The notes beneath the pieces were generated by a model, which made no database searches, had not been told where the DNA came from, and saw nothing but the letters and a program-made list of their open reading frames with translations. DNA of 64,000 nt from NCBI GenBank assembly GCA_949128115.1, contig OX421964.1, positions 30,124,177 through 30,188,176 of the forward strand, in the 5' to 3' direction. The translations under genes and the position numbers were made by a program. Each line of letters opens with the position of its first letter. The stretch's first letter is position 1. Below are positions 11,119 through 21,930 of this stretch, piece by piece. The stretch is from Anaspis maculata (Eukaryota > Arthropoda > Insecta > Coleoptera > Scraptiidae).

Positions 11119-13980
11119 GTCCCAATTTGAAGATGAAAATTCATAGATAACAAAAACTTTCTGAATCAATTGATAGTGTTGAAAAAATATCTTTTGAAGC
11201 AAAACAGGCACTTAAATTCAAGCGATTGCTGGTGATGATGATTCAATAACGATATTATTTGTTTCCTGATGAAAATTCAACGAAGGCAATAGAAAAACCT
11301 TCATTTGCTTTATTTACAATATTTACTTCATTACTTTCACTCCTCATCCAAACTCTTCCAATACTGCAGGGATGTATACGGCCCAGAGAAAATTTTAAAA
11401 TTACTGTGCTTGAGCTTGTTGCCTGAAATAACACGGGGATGGGACTATTTCGTACTCATATGCGTTGGCATGTGAGCCCATTATCAGCTGTTTGTCCGCC
11501 AAGGCTAGGGTTGCCAGACGTCCCGATTGATTTTGATGATTTTGTCCCGCGTCCCGATCAACTGTTTGTCGGGACACTGTTTGTCGAAGAACAGGCGTTT
11601 TTGAAATAAAACTCGGATTGTTTTTTCGAATAGTTTTTTTTTCCACATTTCAATTGAAATTCTCTTACTATTGAATTCATTTTATGGTTCTAACGCTGGC
11701 AGTCGGAACGACAAGAATTGAGTACTTCTGTAACTTTTGTGACGCTAGGTTTTTTAATGATAACATGAATTAACGAAGAGTTATTGTTCGAATAATTATT
11801 CAAAATTCCACTCACACAAATTGCTCCCGTATTCCGTTGGCGGCATTCAGCGCAAACGAGTTAATTGTCCCCACATTGTAAACAATCGGAAGCGTTAGTG
11901 GCCGAATCGATTGTGATGCAGATGGCTATATTTTCTTTCAATTATGAATTGACGAGTGAGCGCGCGCGCTGGAAATTCATATCGCATCCGAACCGAATTG
12001 ATAAAGTTCACCGGCACAATTTATTCATAGATTCATTGGGCTAATATTAGCGCCGGCGCTAAGTAAATACAAAAAATTAAGAGCTTTCAGAGCTTTCGTG
12101 TTGATTAATGCACGCATGCTTCCACACACACACATCCAACATACCCACAAAAAAGTATATATGAAGCGATAAAGATCGGACGGACTGCTTAGTACTTAAG
12201 TATAGGCCATGTTGACGTACATTCGCCCCATAAATTATGAATAAAATCACAACCAAGATGGATATGTTTACAGGCTTACGACGGTCAACAATTTGCGCGG
12301 CGTATAGGAAATTTTTATAACCCTGCGTCACGCGAAAGCTCCTTGTCCGTACTGAGCGTTTTGCCGGGAAATTCTCGCCTCTGTCAAGGTCCAACTACGT
12401 AAAAATTTATGCCCTCCGTCGGACCAGCAGCGCTAATTGTGTCCAATGGATGAAACGGTGCAAAACTTCGGCAGGTGCGGCAATTCATGTCTCAAATTTG
12501 TATGTATACTTGGCGGTCGTAATAAGTGCTTTTAATTCGTCGGCGGTAGCGGTGGCGCCGGCATGTGGGGCTTGTGTCGGTTTAATTGGCCGGGGCACGC
12601 AAGAGAAAAGTCCGGAAAAATTCCCCGACAATTGCTCAGAGGGGTCGTACACCACTTTTCATTAGTGGCGCGCTCGACGAGTTTGCACTTCAGGGCGAAA
12701 ACAATGCTGCACTTTGTGCATTTCTTGTGTTGTTGGCGTTGCACGATGGCCATTAGAATAAACGCAAATGTGTCTTGCTTTGTTAAGATGTTTATTTGGT
12801 CCCTCTCATGAGCCTCATGCCTTGTTGTAAATTTACAAATGTTTTTGCCCAATTGGAAGGTTTTCTCATCTCTATCAACTCAATAATGCGGGGTCCCTCA
12901 TAGACCAAGTTTTGGGACCCCTTTGGGCCAAAAGGCTTAGTATACAATTGCGGCCCAGCGATCCTGGCCAGTCTATATTTTTTTTCGCATACCTTTATGA
13001 TAGGGGCCTCCATTACCTTGTGCCCAGGGCTCCATTTTTACAAGAGACGGCACTGATCACTGCCAGGTGCCTTTCCCGTTTTGGTACGTGAAATAGCTGT
13101 AATTTCAAATTTCCTTGTCTAGAAACGGGTGTCGTACATCAACAAAGTTGGAAGTTACAAGAGGCGGTTGTGTAAATTTTAATAAAATTTCATGTGCCAA
13201 ACTTCATCATTTTGCTCCAACTAGTTTCGGAGATAATTAAATAAAAACCATCTTCAGGGACCCACCTTTAGGGGGCTGTAGCTTCACTATAAAGCATTTT
13301 TCGACCCAAGCTTATTGGAACTTTTTTTCTATTTTTAATCGTAGAATCTGCTGCTAAAGTATGGCAGGCTAATTTAGGGACACCACCGTATAGTTCCCCA
13401 ACTGAAAAGACTCAACAGTTGCAATATTTTCAACATTGAACCAGACATAATCTATAACAGAATTACCCATTTTGTTCACGAAGCAGCTCATTGGAGCAGC
13501 GCTTCAGCCGCTTTGGCTACGATGCCCATGTACTTTGCTTTTGTGACTATGGCCTTGGTGTCTATCTCACAGCCACTGGTATTTCTGTGGTTTGTCGCCA
13601 TCACCGTTAATAAACTAAAGTGTTATGTTTCAAATCTCTTCCCTTGCTGGTGTCTGCTAGATCTCGATTCAGGATTTATTTAGGGGAGTTGATGAAACAT
13701 TGTTCCACCTGGCATGTAGGCCTTGCTATTGGGCTCATTGTACCCCTTCCCACCCTTCCTAGGTGCTGTAAGACCTTTTAGTTGGTGGAGGGTTTCAAGT
13801 AACTGCCATGATCTGAAGAGCAATTTTTATCACTGTCAATTTCTTGTTGTGAGGTGTTTTGAGAAAAGAAACAAATTCATTTAAAACTTTGCTTATTGAT
13901 TTTCGATCAAGATTCATTTTGCTTGCATTTTATTCGCGTTTCATTCAAGAATCAAACCTCATCCCCAAGGACACAATCTC
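11119..13980. other. Unassigned DNA, no gene recognised
   Basis: No supportable gene. The part from about 11930 to 12790 is GC-richer and has no second copy here, so it may be single-copy host sequence. Sequence from about 13650 to 14080 may belong to a decayed LTR upstream of the primer-binding-site repeat at 14081, but no TG...CA boundary pair could be fixed. Confidence 0.35.
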
Positions 13981-14080
13981 ATCTTGAATAAGAACTCACA
14001 CAACGTAGGGGAAAAGGTAAACAACGTGGGGAAGGAAAGGGACAACGACGATCACCGCCAAACATCGAAAAAAGAGGGTG

Positions 14081-14175
14081 CACTACAGAAATGGTGCCGT
14101 GACCAGGATACACTACAGAAGTGGTGCCGTGACCAGGATATACTACAGAAATGGTGCCCCGTGACCAGGATACTC
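14081..14175 (+). repeat. 30-bp unit x3 carrying a tRNA-His-type primer-binding site
   Basis: Three tandem units (14081-14110, 14111-14140 and 14141-about 14172, the last with two extra bases) each read CACTACAGAAATGGTGCCGT followed by GACCAGGATA. The part TGGTGCCGTGACCAGGAT is complementary to the 3' end, including CCA, of insect tRNA-His as I remember it. Each unit also supplies an LTR-like end (TACA), a 4-base spacer and then the site. This is best read as the LTR/internal junction of an old LTR retrotransposon with a triplicated primer-binding site. The LTR upstream is too decayed to delimit. Confidence 0.55.
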
Positions 14176-14179
14176 AAAG

Positions 14180-14329
14180 ATGAGAATGTTGTGGGATGAT
14201 GTTGATCTCATGTTTTTATCACACTTTACTCCTGATGAATATTTTGTTTTCGTGAGAACAACTCGAGTTGGAGAAGATGATATGCTAACGACCAAAGCAA
14301 GTTCATGTCATTCCCAAGACACGAAGGTA
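14180..14329 (+). pseudogene. 5' part of an interrupted reading frame (possible retroelement leader or gag)
   Basis: An open frame starting at ATG 14180 lies directly after the primer-binding-site repeat and runs to the TA where the 3.85-kb palindromic element is inserted. Removing that element with one TA joins it in the same frame to 18183-18410, giving about 126 codons with a stop at 18408-18410. The product has no motif I recognise. Its downstream half contains a 12-residue repeat and a charged helical C terminus. A leader or gag fragment is likely from its position, but this is inference. Confidence 0.35.
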
Positions 14330-14774
14330 GTCCGGACGCTGAGCGCAATATTTGGGTCAACCTTGCAAATCGTGATGCCGGGACACCACTTGGCAGAAAT
14401 GTTGTAGGTACATACCCTATGGCTCGTTTTAAGAAATGGAGCCCACCTGCCACCTCTGGCAGATCCTTGGTATTGGTGATCGAAGGTACAAGAAATCACC
14501 ATTTTTGGAATCTGCTTTTTTTGTACTTTTCCCACTGGACTATATATCTTCAAGATGGAGGAGCACAATGCAATAAGTTTCCAGAAAGTGTAATGCACCA
14601 GTGGCGTACCAGACGACTGCGAAGAAGCCGGGGTACGATTTTTCACGAAGTCCTATATTGAACCGTGACTAACACCTTTTTCAACATGTTTGGCATCATT
14701 TCTTACCGGATCGCACATTCTGATTCGAATAATAAGTGTAAAATGTCGATAGAGACGTGTTTGACCCGGTTTTA

Positions 14775-15045
14775 TCGTATATAATACCACAAGAGCTATG
14801 AGTTTTATCGATAAAATTTTCGAACTATCTCGAAAGCTTTGTTTTCAAGAAATTCACCGAGTGTGAAATGGTCACTTTATTATCTGAAAAAAACCCGACA
14901 GCGTAGCTGGAGGGTTTTTGTCTTTGATAATAAAGTGACCATTTGCACGAGTTGAATTGCTTCATGAAAACAAAGCTTGAGAAACAGTTCGAAAATTTTG
15001 ATAAAACTCGTATAGCTCGAGTGGTATTTGCGGAGAATATTCCAC
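14775..15045. mobile_element. Hairpin element inside the left-arm insertion
   Basis: Arms of about 125 bp (14777-14895 and about 14915-15036) are inverted copies. Both contain ATACCAC at the outer edge, GAGTTTTATC, AAAATTTTCGAACT, AAGCTTTGTTTTCA and AATGGTCACTTTATTATC. The small loop is AAACCC / GGGTTT-rich. The outer left edge abuts TATA. It is a MITE or the terminal hairpin of a larger insertion. Confidence 0.65.
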
Positions 15046-15766
15046 AAAACGTGAAATTTATCAAAATATAAAAACGTTTTGATCCCCAATCTACCCCATA
15101 TCCAAAAAAGACTTGTTTTTTTGGCGTTGTGACACCGTCATGAGGTCATGCTAATTCAATCAAGTTGCTTCGGAAATCAAGTACACTTACAATGTAACGA
15201 ACAGCTAATATTTCAATTATTATTGTGCTTTTCAACGTAAAAACGTCTTCCAAAGCTTTGCCTTTCAAAAAACCAAATCACATTGGCCACAAACTTTAAC
15301 CATAACCTTACAGAAGTGATGAACAGGTCCTTTTTGTGGCTGAATCTGCGATTTTGTGCCCCGCGCGGATTGCGGATGTCATTGTCAATGTGTCAGCTGT
15401 GCAGGGGGGTGGCCTAGGCTGCCTAACCTACGGCGACGTACGGTGCCGTTGTGGCAAAAATAATAATAATGCGGCAATTATAACAAACAGAAACTACACA
15501 ATGGTCCATGGATAATCGTTGCAGATCAAAATTATTGTTACTTATTTGAATTAGAAACTGCCTAAATGTGGTATTTCATAAATATAGTAAACTACATCTC
15601 ACCTCTAGTTGGACACAAGGGATGAGTATATATACCGATTGCAATACTGCCACTGTTGGAAGCGGTGTCACTGTGTGTAGGTGACGCTTGAAATGCTTAT
15701 AGCAGGCACGATTCTCAGGATCTTTTTAAATCAAGTATCATGCTTCTTTATAAAAAGGAAGGCACA

Positions 15767-15823
15767 GTTTTATCAGTATAAAACTGTACGAAGGTGGTGT
15801 TTTATCAGTATAAAACTGATTTC
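15767..15823 (+). repeat. Twin 22-bp hairpins
   Basis: The near-palindrome CAGTTTTATCAGTATAAAAC plus TG occurs twice (about 15768-15789 and 15800-15820), separated by 10 bases. Each copy can fold with a 9-bp stem and 4-base loop. Confidence 0.6.
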
Positions 15824-15954
15824 ATTGGTTCAACTCGAAGGTTTCAAACGTATTGATTGGTCAGAAGTATGTTGTGTGGAATAGTCAGGAAGAAACTTGA
15901 TTTTTTCACCCTCAAATTTGGTGTTTTGTAATTCTAGTTCCATCGTGACACAAA

Positions 15955-16802
15955 GTATTTGACTCTATGATTTTGACTCAAACAGTTGGCTTGGGCTATT
16001 TCACACACAAATATCATTTTATGAAATTTCTCCCCGTTTTAATGAAATCACAGAGAAATCTTGTTTCTTGAGATATTTCATGTCAACAGCTTGATGAGAC
16101 AAAGCGTGCTACTCACATGAAGAACTGTTGTAGAGTTACAATGTACCTTTCATTTGGTAATGTATTAATTTTAATGCATGAGAAAAGTTTTCTCTATTAA
16201 ATAAAACAAAAATAACTGAAATGAGAGCCGTATTTTTGTATGGACATCGTTTTTCTTCCGACAATGCGGAATAAATTTCGTGAAAAAACGCGAAGTATCG
16301 ACCTATGCATTTGTAGTTTCCATTATGGTCCAAAACACTCACGATCACGATTTTGAAATAGATTGCTCAACTAAAATGTTTTATAGAAGGATTTTACACA
16401 ATAGAAGTTTCTACCGCTGCTACAGAGTCACCCGGTAGTTTTGTTCCAAAAGATGCATCATGTAGGAATTTCATTTCGAAAATTTGCATTATCGGAAGAA
16501 AAATGCTGTCATAACTAAAATACGGCTCTGATTTCAGTTTTATCTGCTTTGTTTGATAGAAATAACTATTCTCGTGCATTAAAATGAATAAAGTACCAAA
16601 TCAAAGCTACATTCTAACAACCCTAGCATATTTTTCCCTGTGAAATAGCACTTTTCATCAAATCAAGCTTTGACATGATACATATTTTCAAGAAACAAGA
16701 TTATTCCGTGACTTTATTGAAACTAGGAAAAAACTTCAGCAAATGATATTTGCGTCTGAAATAGCCCAAGCCAACTGTCCAACTCAAAATCATAGTTATT
16801 AT
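15955..16802. repeat. Inner palindrome of the 14330-18180 element
   Basis: The arms (about 15960-16330 and 16420-16800) are inverted copies that share AGTTGGCTTGGGCTATTTCA, AAATCTTGTTTCTTGA and TCTTCCGA...ATGC blocks. Outer arm sequence continues past the solo LTR at 17303-17375. It shows that the large element is palindromic up to its centre. Confidence 0.65.
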
Positions 16803-17298
16803 TGTTACGAGCTGCGATCCCGTGCATATTGGTAAACACGCGATCTTTCTGGATTCTTCCATCCATTAGATCGCAGTGTAGAAGTGCCGAGTGTTCTGGT
16901 GCATTCCAGAGCGCGCGTTTACGTGAAACCGAATGTGGAGACTGCAATGATCAATCGAGACACATCTGTCCATTTTGGCGGAGGCGCCGTTCCAGAACTC
17001 GACAGAATTATACGGGTAATGTGTGTGATTATTCAGGAATGGTCTAGAAACCGCATATGCCGGGCCACTATGGAATTTGCTGGAAGTCGACAGAAATTTC
17101 GGGAACACTATTCGGAGGCCTTATATAAGGCATCAGCCGGCAGCTCAGGGCAGTATTGAATTGGAAGAGACAGCGAGCGGATAAGCGAGCGATAATCACA
17201 GCGATAATTCCAAGTAGATAATTGTTGGCGTGTATTTATTGTAGTACGCCGAAATAAACAGTGTTTATATTCGAACCCGTACGCGGGATATCGTAACA
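16803..17298 (+). mobile_element. Solo LTR, 496 bp, Gypsy-like
   Basis: The segment starts TGTTACG and ends CGTAACA, and is flanked by the 4-bp duplication TTAT (16799-16802 and 17299-17302). It has promoter-like and processing signals in LTR order: TATATAA at 17122-17128 and AATAAA at 17253-17258, about 40 bp from the end. A 4-bp duplication is common for insect Gypsy elements. No internal region follows, so this is a solo LTR left by LTR-LTR recombination. It interrupts the right arm of the surrounding palindrome, whose two halves rejoin when the LTR is removed. Confidence 0.8.
17122..17128 (+). promoter_or_regulatory. TATA box in the solo LTR
   Basis: TATATAA lies 320 bp into the solo LTR, followed by GC-containing sequence and about 125 bp downstream by AATAAA, the order expected for an LTR U3-R-U5. 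Activity is not shown. Confidence 0.4.
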
Positions 17299-18182
17299 TT
17301 ATCATAGTCATACATTGAACAATGATGTAACTAGAATTACAAAACATCAAATTTGAGGATAAAAAAAAATCATGTTTTCGTCACATAAAATCGGTTAAAT
17401 AAAACACGTTTCTATCAACATTCCACACTAATTTTTAGAATCAAAATGTACGATTTGGTTACAAATGATGCCAAGCATGGCACAAAAGCTGTTAGTCACG
17501 GTTTAATATGTAAGACATTGTGAAAATTGCACCTCGGCTACTTCCTCGGCTACTTCGCAAAACGTCTGGTTCGCAACTGGTGCATTACACTTTCTGAAAA
17601 CTTATTGCGTATTGCGTTGTGTTCCTCGACCTTGGAAAAATATACTTGATGTGTGCGGTTAGCCATCGAATTCTGGAGCGATCCTCAAATTTTCAGCTTT
17701 TCTTAATTCATTCCAGGTTGGATCAAAATTGTGCATTTCTATCCTGAGTTATATGTATATCAGGCAACAGCAAGCTACCAATGTCACATCAAGGTAAATT
17801 ATTCTACCCACTCCCGTTGTAAAGCTTAATTTGATGATCAGAAATGTTCCTCAAATCCGAGATTCCGGATTTCTTCTCCTCTCAAAGATAGGCAACCCGC
17901 AAAACGTCACCTCGAGTCGTTATGACATAGTGGACATCACGTGTGATCATGATTCATGCCTACCTACCAAAAATCAGCTCGATTTTTGATCAAATAACCA
18001 AGAAAACGTAGATTTCATAAATCTGCCCCTGTGAGATATGTAACCCACAATATCAAGGATCTGCCGAGGGTGGCAGGTGTGCTCCATTTTTTAAAATGAA
18101 CCATAGGGTATGAAAAACATTTTTGCCAAGTTGCATCCCGGCATCACGATTTGCAAAGTTGGAGCCATTAACGTCCGGACTA

Positions 18183-18410
18183 AGGCTACCACGTTTAACA
18201 GCGAGATTCAACATCGCTAAACCAACAGTCTGCTCTTCCACATTCAACATCGCTGAACCAACAGTCTGCTCTTCCACATTTAACATCGCCACAGCAACAA
18301 CTACAGTACTGACGAGTGCCAACATCGTTAAAGCAATGATAGAAACGGAACAGAGCAGGAAAGCCATCACAAAAATGCTGGAAACGATAGTAAGAGAGAT
18401 CAACACCTAA
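18183..18410 (+). pseudogene. 3' part of the interrupted reading frame, with 36-bp repeats
   Basis: This frame continues that of 14180-14329 once the palindromic element and one TA are removed. It contains a 36-bp tandem repeat (about 18207-18290, two full units and a partial third) encoding copies of FNIAxPTVCSST, then a charged C-terminal stretch (IVKAMIETEQSRKAITKMLE) and a stop. The function is unknown. A retroelement gag or leader protein is possible from the upstream primer-binding site. Confidence 0.35.
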
Positions 18411-18929
18411 AAAGACCAACCTCCCCGCGAAGCAATGCTGACGCGGTCCCAGGGGCGGGTAAACCACTTGGTCTACGGAATAGTCCGGTGGACTAGCGCC
18501 AAATATTGCCCAAACTATGCATTTTATGACTACGTAACAATTTTTTGCAGGCATGTTCAGGAACGCTCCTTTTATCATTTGAGAAGTGCTGCCAAGCATT
18601 TTTTCAATGGGGGGGGGGGGCAGGGGGGCCCCATTTTTGACAACTTGAATCGTTTTTTGTCGATAAAATCCGTGATAAAAATGCTAAACTTCAACGGATT
18701 ATTGAAGAGCAACTCAAAATGTCACTTATGTGTGATGAGATTTATTACAGGGTGAACAGGTTTCAAGAAAGATGACTTTCCGTCAACATGCAATATGATG
18801 AAGAAAAAATTGCGCCAAAGACGTTTAGTCTCGTCATTGAGAGATGCCGATTGGCATATTTGTTGATCCTACGCACCTGAACTGGTTGAGAACCGTACCC
18901 AACTGCGTCATTGGTGCCGGAGCTATATA

Positions 18930-19786
18930 CAGGGTGGAAGAGAAAAATATTTTTGTTATTATTTATTTCAAAAACCAAGACAGATAAAGTGATCGAAATT
19001 TAGGAATTGATGCTTCTTTCAATGCGTGTGAAGACACAACAAACCGTTTTGAAATATCTTGAAGCGGTCCTGAAATATATTGAAAAAACTGAAGAATATC
19101 ATAAAAATTTTACTCTCTACTTTGATTTCGTATTTTCCATTATATAGAGGTATATACTACGATTTTCTAACAAATTAGAGTAAAAACTAAACAGCCACAT
19201 CACTCACCGGCATCAATCATGTATGCGCCAATGCGTCATATACAGGGTGTAAGAAAAAATGATGGTTTTCTTTGCTGTTATAGAAAAATCAAGACATAAA
19301 AAGTGAAAAATCAGGGAGGTAAGAAGTTTCCGGGGGAACAAACCAAGCCAAGACACCTGATAAGGTAAATTACTGACATGAATGTGTAATCCACGCGTTT
19401 TTTTGCTTGTTTTTTTATATACAGTAAAAAAAAACAACCATTTTTTCTTACACTCTGTATACAACGCATACATGATTGATGCCGGCGATGGTGCTGTTTA
19501 GTTTTAACCATAATTTATTGTATTTTTGTGTATATTGTGAAATTTGTTGCATAACTTAAAGATATACATCTGTATAATGGAAAATACGAAATCAAATTAG
19601 AAAGTAAATTTTGATGATATTCTTCAGTTTTTTGAAAATATTTATGGAAGGCTTCAAGATATTTCAAAACGGTTTCTTGTGTCTTTACATGCATTGATTG
19701 GAACATCAATTCCTCAATTTTGTTCACTTTATCTATCTTGGTTTTTGGAATAAATGAAAACAAAAATATTTTCCTCTTCCACCCTG
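18930..19786. mobile_element. Third shell, CAGGGTGGAAGAG ends
   Basis: Starts CAGGGTGGAAGAG and ends CTTCCACCCTG, between TA at 18928-18929 and 19787-19788, in a TATATA context on both sides. The arms share AAAAATATTTTTGTT, AACCAAGA(C/T)AGATAAAGTGA, GAAGACACAA and CGGCATCAATCATGTATGCG blocks in inverted order. Confidence 0.75.
19243..19457. mobile_element. Fourth, innermost shell, CAGGGTGTAAGAA ends
   Basis: Starts CAGGGTGTAAGAAAAAATG and ends CATTTTTTCTTACACTCTG, between TA at 19241-19242 and 19458-19459. The inner arms are weaker and end in a non-symmetric loop around 19330-19390. The surrounding arms read CATGTATGCG ... CGCATACATG. Confidence 0.65.
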
Positions 19787-20825
19787 TATATAGCTCCGGC
19801 ACTGTTGACGCTGTTGGGTGCCGTTCTCAACCAGTTCAGGTGGATATGTTGAACAAATATGCCAATCGGCATTTTCTAATGACAAAGCTGAAGGTCTTTG
19901 GCACAATATTTTCTTTATTATATTGCATGTTGACGGAAAGTCATTTTTTTCGGAACCTGTTCACCCTGTAATAGTTTTTATCATATATAAGTGACCTTTC
20001 GAGTTGCTTTTCAATAATCCGTTGGAATTTTCTTTTTAGAATTTTTATCACAGATTTTATCGACAAAAAACGATTTAAGTTGTCAAAAAAGGGCCCCCCT
20101 GACTCCCCACATTGAAAAATTGCTTGGTAGCACTTCTCAAATGATAGATGAAGGCTTTCTGAACATGCCTGCAAAAAATTGTTCCGTAGTCATAAAATGC
20201 ATAGTTATAACCCTAGTCCACCGGACTAGAAGTAGTGCCCGTGGTTCGCATAAAGATACCGCATTTAATGATTAAAGCAAGCCATTCGGTTCAGTTGCTC
20301 CTAAGACCTATTTGAACAATTTGACCCGTAGTTCCTAAAAAAATTTCGATGCAGGTTCAAAATTGGGGGGGGGGGGGAGAAAAAAATTGGAAAAAATCTT
20401 TAAAAGAATTCCTTGCGCTACAAATACGTTTCTGAGGTCGATATAGAGCTACTTGCCTCTAATTAGTATGGCTTAAGTACCCACCTCACGATCCGGCCAC
20501 CGGAAGTCGAAAAATAAGCGTCATTTTGGAAAAAATAAGTCAGATTCAGAAAGCAATACAGGTATGGTGTGGGGTATCTTTTCCAACGTTTTCTGAGTCG
20601 CTGAGTACGATTATGATAGGTGAAATACGATTTGAGCTACGGGGTTGGAGTGACTAGAACTACCCCATGGATAAGGTACTTCCGTTGAGGGTAGAAATAG
20701 CAACAAGCAATAATAATAATACGTAACGTATTCAGTCTCAGAAAAATGTATCAACATTGTACAATATCAAAATTATTGTGATCCATAAAATGAGAAAAGA
20801 TATAACATTCAACCATATCTTCCAA

Positions 20826-21930
20826 TAAAAAAAAAATTAACATGTCCATCTTGAACTTGGATGTTGTTACTCTCTTCTTCTTCCGTGTCATGGGATCTAT
20901 TGCTGCATTCCAAAAACAGGTATTTGAGTATCAAAAATAGATTACCGATGTTTGTTGAACTTGACCTTTTATTTGAACATTCACCCTTACAGTTTTTACA
21001 GGCCATCAGGATGCAAGGCAATTGGTTTTTTTCGGCAGAAACAGCGCTGCGTGTCGCATGCTGTCCGACAACCACATTTGTCAAGCTCTGCAAGCTGCCC
21101 AGATCTCAAGTAGGTCTGTCCATACTGGTACCAACCATTTTCCTGTTTCGACCATCCCCAGGATCAGGATCATGCTCTTCCATCAACTACCCTGCCCCAT
21201 ATCTAGCCGGCCTGGTAAGCGGCTGTTTTCATGTGCTGTATCAACGCGTCACGAGTAGGTGGGATGGCAGTGAAAACTTCTTCTTCCGACGCAAAAAGAT
21301 CTTTAAGGACATATTTGGTTGTCGATGCCATACAACCAAACCGTAAACATTTCCAAGGCTTGATAATGTAATCATCGAACTCATCCATTTGAAACACAAG
21401 TTTCTTGAATGCTTCGGTAGCCTCTTCGCTCTGCCAAGAAACCCATGTTGACCACTTATCTATGGAATCCCCTGAAGGCGAGTGATTTGTTGTGACCCAG
21501 AGATTCAGCAATGCTATGGACACTAATATAGCGCCAGCTTATCCCTGAGCCAAAAAGAAATCAAAATTTTTCCAACCCTTGTTCTTTGAACCGATGACAA
21601 TAAGATACAGCCAGCACGAGAACGTTGGTGTCGTTACTTTGAATCAGCACTCTTTTGGCACCGTGCAAAACCATATCCTGAGCGCGAAGAAAAATTCGGT
21701 CGTCTGCCTCCTCCATTGCACCACATTGAACATCATTTAGCTTACTCATTCCAGAGTCAGAAGACACGATCCCTTTGGGAACGTTCGTTCGAAAAATTTC
21801 TGAATCAATGGGAACGTCGATACGAGAACAGTTGTTGTTGATCGAGGACTGTGAGAGATCATCTTTGGCAGAAGAAAACGAGGAAGGGGGAATCCCGAGT
21901 GCAGACGTAGGAGAGGGGGCATTTTGCTAG
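20826..21930 (-). pseudogene. Decayed gene of a widespread invertebrate family (EADxR...DTDV domain, cysteine-rich tail)
   Basis: Reading the minus strand from about 21930, an acidic and serine-rich stretch leads to a block with MEEADDR and SNDTNVLVLA, matching the EADTR and DTDVLVL motifs of a multicopy uncharacterised invertebrate protein family that I know from many genomes. Next comes FGSGISWRYISVHSIAESLG after an in-frame TGA (about 21563-21565). The family's GCDT-containing segment is then missing, and the frame shifts into EATEAFKKLVFQ...PPTRDALIQHMKTAAYQAG (21203-21523). After further stops there is a cysteine tail, with CGCRTACDTQRCFC and LPCILMACKNCKGEC in different frames. The order of all blocks is preserved, so this is a pseudogene and not a chance match. 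The protein's function is unknown; a nuclease-like fold has been in my mind but I cannot support it from this sequence. Confidence 0.6.

Larger units (their letters stand above)
14330..18180. mobile_element. 3.85-kb TA-flanked composite palindrome
   Basis: The ends are GTCCGGACG and CGTCCGGAC, flanked by TA at 14328-14329 and 18181-18182. Inverted similarity links 14330-14490 with about 18050-18180, 14560-14770 with about 17375-17620, 15885-15960 with about 17305-17375, and 15960-16330 with about 16420-16800; the centre is near 16365. The arms are unequal because of insertions: about 1.1 kb at about 14772-15880 on the left, and a solo LTR plus about 350 bp at about 17665-18035 on the right. 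No transposase frame was found. Confidence 0.7.
18748..19968. mobile_element. Second shell, CAGGGTGAACAGG ends
   Basis: Starts CAGGGTGAACAGG and ends CCTGTTCACCCTG, between TA at 18746-18747 and 19969-19970. The arms 18748-18929 and 19787-19968 are inverted copies. Removing the third shell closes the arms into a perfect palindrome around GGAGCTATATAGCTCC. Confidence 0.75.
18483..20226. mobile_element. 1.74-kb concentric palindrome, outer shell
   Basis: The ends are GTCCGGTGGACTAG and CTAGTCCACCGGAC, with TA at 18481-18482 and 20227-20228. The arms 18483-18747 and 19969-20226 are inverted copies (both hold CTATGCATTTTATGACTACG and a G-rich or C-rich tract). At the middle, the TA within TATTAATA is interrupted by the next shell. 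No open frame was found. Confidence 0.75.

Noticed and set aside
18608..18630. Poly-G tract as a distinct functional element (also near 20366, 23450 and 41224)
   Set aside because: The tracts at 18608, 20366 and 23450 lie in matching places of element arms and are part of those repeats; length changes there are expected and may be sequencing noise. The one at 41224 is isolated and unexplained.
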